From an uncultured Ruminococcus sp. (lineage in GTDB: Bacteria; Bacillota; Clostridia; Oscillospirales; Ruminococcaceae): 43,106 nucleotides of DNA. The stretch is from positions 1-43,106 of the forward strand of contig NZ_CAMKRR010000018.1 of NCBI RefSeq assembly GCF_946415235.1, given 5' to 3'. Below, piece by piece: positions 41,622 through 43,106 of this stretch. Under the pieces are notes generated by a model. It was not told where the DNA came from. It worked only from the letters and a program-made list of their open reading frames with translations, and made no database searches. The number at the start of each line of letters is the position of its first letter. Positions within the stretch are counted from its first letter, which is position 1. The translations under genes were made by a program, and so were the position numbers.

Positions 41622-42547
41622 ATGCAATGGATCTTATGAAAGCACTTGGCGATATTCCTGAAGAACTTGTAAAAACTTGCTTTGATGAAGAGTTTGCAGA
41701 TAATAAAACAAAAGCTCCCTCCGACACCAATAGCTCTGACTTGCCTGGGCTTGCAGATCCGTACCAGCCAGAGGAAACAGACGATGATAATAACTCAGTT
41801 CCACCTTCCAAGATAGGAACAAAGCATATTCATTTTTCAGGGTATATAGCCACTGTTGCAGCGTGTTTGGCCATTGTGATCGGATTGCCGCTTATAATCA
41901 GTTATTTTAATCCAAAATCAAGCATATCACCTGATGATCCATTTGTTCCGACTCGAAGTCAGAGAGAATCTGAGAATCCAATTGTTACCGAAGCCAAAGA
42001 AACAAATACATCAACAACATATACGAATAAAAGCACTACATCTTTATCTACAGCAGTTTATTCAACAGAAACAACGAGTGAACATCAGACAACAACGGAA
42101 ACAACGGCCATTACGACAGAAGAAAACATTACTGAGTCAAATAATGAAACAACATTGCCTATTTCTAAAACGGAATCAACTACTACTTCAAAAACAACTA
42201 CAACATTACAAGCTACTAATACAGGAGTACAAACTACAAGCACTACAACACAAACAAAAGAAGAAAGTAAATTCAGCTTTGAACATGAAGGTGATGGAGA
42301 TACTTTTACAGAAGAAGCTAATATCGGAGCTGAAATCGGCTTCATAATCACAGGATTGAAAGACGGTGAATCTGTAACATACAGTCTTTCAGATGAAGAA
42401 GTCGCACAAATCGCATACTCCGATAACAAACAGGTCACCATATTTTGTTCGAAAGAAGGTAAAACGATCTTAACCGCAAAGTCATCTGATGGTCAGAGCT
42501 TTGAGGTCATAATAATAATTTATCCTGATCCTATATTGCAATATTAA
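41618..42547 (+). CDS. Probable membrane anti-sigma factor with extracellular Ig-like sensor domain
   Basis: A 309-residue single-span membrane protein. The cytoplasmic N-terminus (1-72, beginning MNAMDLMKALGDIPEELVKT) is of the size and position of an anti-sigma domain but lacks the zinc HxxxCxxC motif. A membrane segment spans about 74-97. A Thr/Ser-rich extracellular spacer (about 110-222) leads to one Ig-like domain (about 226-305, FEHEGDGDTFTEEANIGAE to SSDGQSFEV). That domain is homologous to the repeats of the secreted protein encoded next. Four-base overlap with the sigma gene supports function as its anti-sigma factor; this is inferred from context, not shown by a catalytic motif. 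Confidence 0.72.
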   Translation: MNAMDLMKALGDIPEELVKTCFDEEFADNKTKAPSDTNSSDLPGLADPYQPEETDDDNNSVPPSKIGTKHIHFSGYIATVAACLAIVIGLPLIISYFNPKSSISPDDPFVPTRSQRESENPIVTEAKETNTSTTYTNKSTTSLSTAVYSTETTSEHQTTTETTAITTEENITESNNETTLPISKTESTTTSKTTTTLQATNTGVQTTSTTTQTKEESKFSFEHEGDGDTFTEEANIGAEIGFIITGLKDGESVTYSLSDEEVAQIAYSDNKQVTIFCSKEGKTILTAKSSDGQSFEVIIIIYPDPILQY

Positions 42548-42610
42548 AATATGTATTTTAAGTAGTTTGCCATCCGAACAATAAGCAATGGTAAAAAAGG
42601 AGGTCTTATT

Positions 42611-43106
42611 ATGAAAAAAAAGAAAATGTTAACATTAATTACTGCCCTAACATTGGGTATGACATCATTTGCGACAATTCCGATAACAACAATGGCTTAT
42701 GAACCTATTGAATCATATTTATCATATGAGCATGAAGGTGAAGGCAATGTAGAAATTGCTAATGTAGGTGCAGAAGTCGGCTTCATGATCAAGGGCTTGA
42801 AAGATGGCGAAAGCATCGAGTATAGTCTCTCAGACAGCGACATCGCCAAGATCATCTATGAGGACAACACACAGGTTACGGTATCTTGCCTGAAAGCAGG
42901 AACAACCACTCTTACAGCAAAATCTTCCGATGGACAGAGCTTCGATATTGTATTTGAGATCTCTGATATTGATGATGAGCCTGTGCCAGTAGAAAATTCT
43001 AAGGATGAGAAGCTCACCTATGAGCATGAAGGCGAAGGCAACATAGAAATCGCTAATGTAGGTGCAGAAGTCGGCTTCATGATCAAGGGCTTGAAAGATG
43101 GCGAAA
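42611..43106 (+). CDS. Secreted protein with tandem Ig-like repeats (partial, runs off the end)
   Basis: The gene is open to the right edge (165 codons visible). An AGGAGG site precedes the ATG. Residues 1-30 are a Sec signal peptide ending TTMAYE. Repeats of 98 codons (294 bases) begin YEHEGEGN at 42725 and 43019; each has NVGAEVGFMIKGLKDGES, a later SLSDSDIAKI and TLTAKSSDGQSFD, an Ig-like (Big_2-type) pattern. The two copies are nearly identical in DNA over the visible overlap. It is the third gene after the sigma and anti-sigma genes; its full length and C-terminal anchor lie outside the window. Confidence 0.85.
   Translation, partial: MKKKKMLTLITALTLGMTSFATIPITTMAYEPIESYLSYEHEGEGNVEIANVGAEVGFMIKGLKDGESIEYSLSDSDIAKIIYEDNTQVTVSCLKAGTTTLTAKSSDGQSFDIVFEISDIDDEPVPVENSKDEKLTYEHEGEGNIEIANVGAEVGFMIKGLKDGE

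Overview
This window looks like chromosomal DNA from a ruminococcal clostridium (Oscillospiraceae), most like a Ruminococcus flavefaciens-type fibre degrader. The evidence is four secreted proteins with Thr-rich linkers and dockerin modules, a C-terminal dockerin at 18954-22208 of the R. flavefaciens cellulosome type, AAGGAGG-type ribosome sites, near-consensus TTGACA/TATAAT promoters with 17-base spacers, and housekeeping genes of clostridial type. The species cannot be fixed from the sequence alone. No rRNA, tRNA or CRISPR array was seen.

Layout. 1-4.95 kb (minus strand): the start of an ABC transporter ATPase gene, then the str operon rpsL-rpsG-fusA-tufA with its own promoter and an extra promoter before tufA. 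5-8.8 kb: two related secreted leucine-rich-repeat (LRR) dockerin proteins lying directly behind the K+ uptake pair trkA-trkH (8.8-11.6 kb). 11.8-14.4 kb: a small unknown protein, a HAD phosphatase and glycogen synthase. 14.7-22.2 kb: two very large LRR dockerin proteins, one with four dockerin-like modules alternating with three beta-sandwich modules. 22.6-28 kb: purL and mtaB, then a divergent HPr-like gene. 28.3-30.6 kb: two lipoproteins and a degenerate receiver/GGDEF protein. 30.9-33.3 kb: serC and serA. 33.7-36.1 kb: an operon of an LCP-like protein, TatD and a PP2C phosphatase. 36.6-40.7 kb: a SLOG-family protein, then on the plus strand alr, a TatD-linked radical SAM protein, a 43-residue membrane peptide and ilvE. 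41-43.1 kb: an ECF-like sigma factor, a membrane protein that is probably its anti-sigma factor, and the start of a secreted repeat protein that runs off the end.

How the genes work together. The dockerin proteins should be exported and held in a cell-surface cohesin complex; their BspA-type LRR regions suggest binding or adhesion, not catalysis. The 1375-residue protein may itself be a scaffold-like part, because its alternating beta-sandwich modules resemble cohesins distantly. The sigma/anti-sigma/secreted-protein cluster at the right edge looks like a surface-sensing circuit: the extracellular domain of the putative anti-sigma factor is homologous to the repeat unit of the secreted protein encoded next to it.

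Five intergenic spots carry the same kind of element (7-base repeats in inverted arrays around a hairpin), and three of them abut stop codons. Other non-coding features of note are a structured rpsL-rpsG spacer, a MITE-like sequence at 36395-36564 and several promoters with palindromes or direct repeats. All domain calls come from reading the sequence; none was checked against a database.
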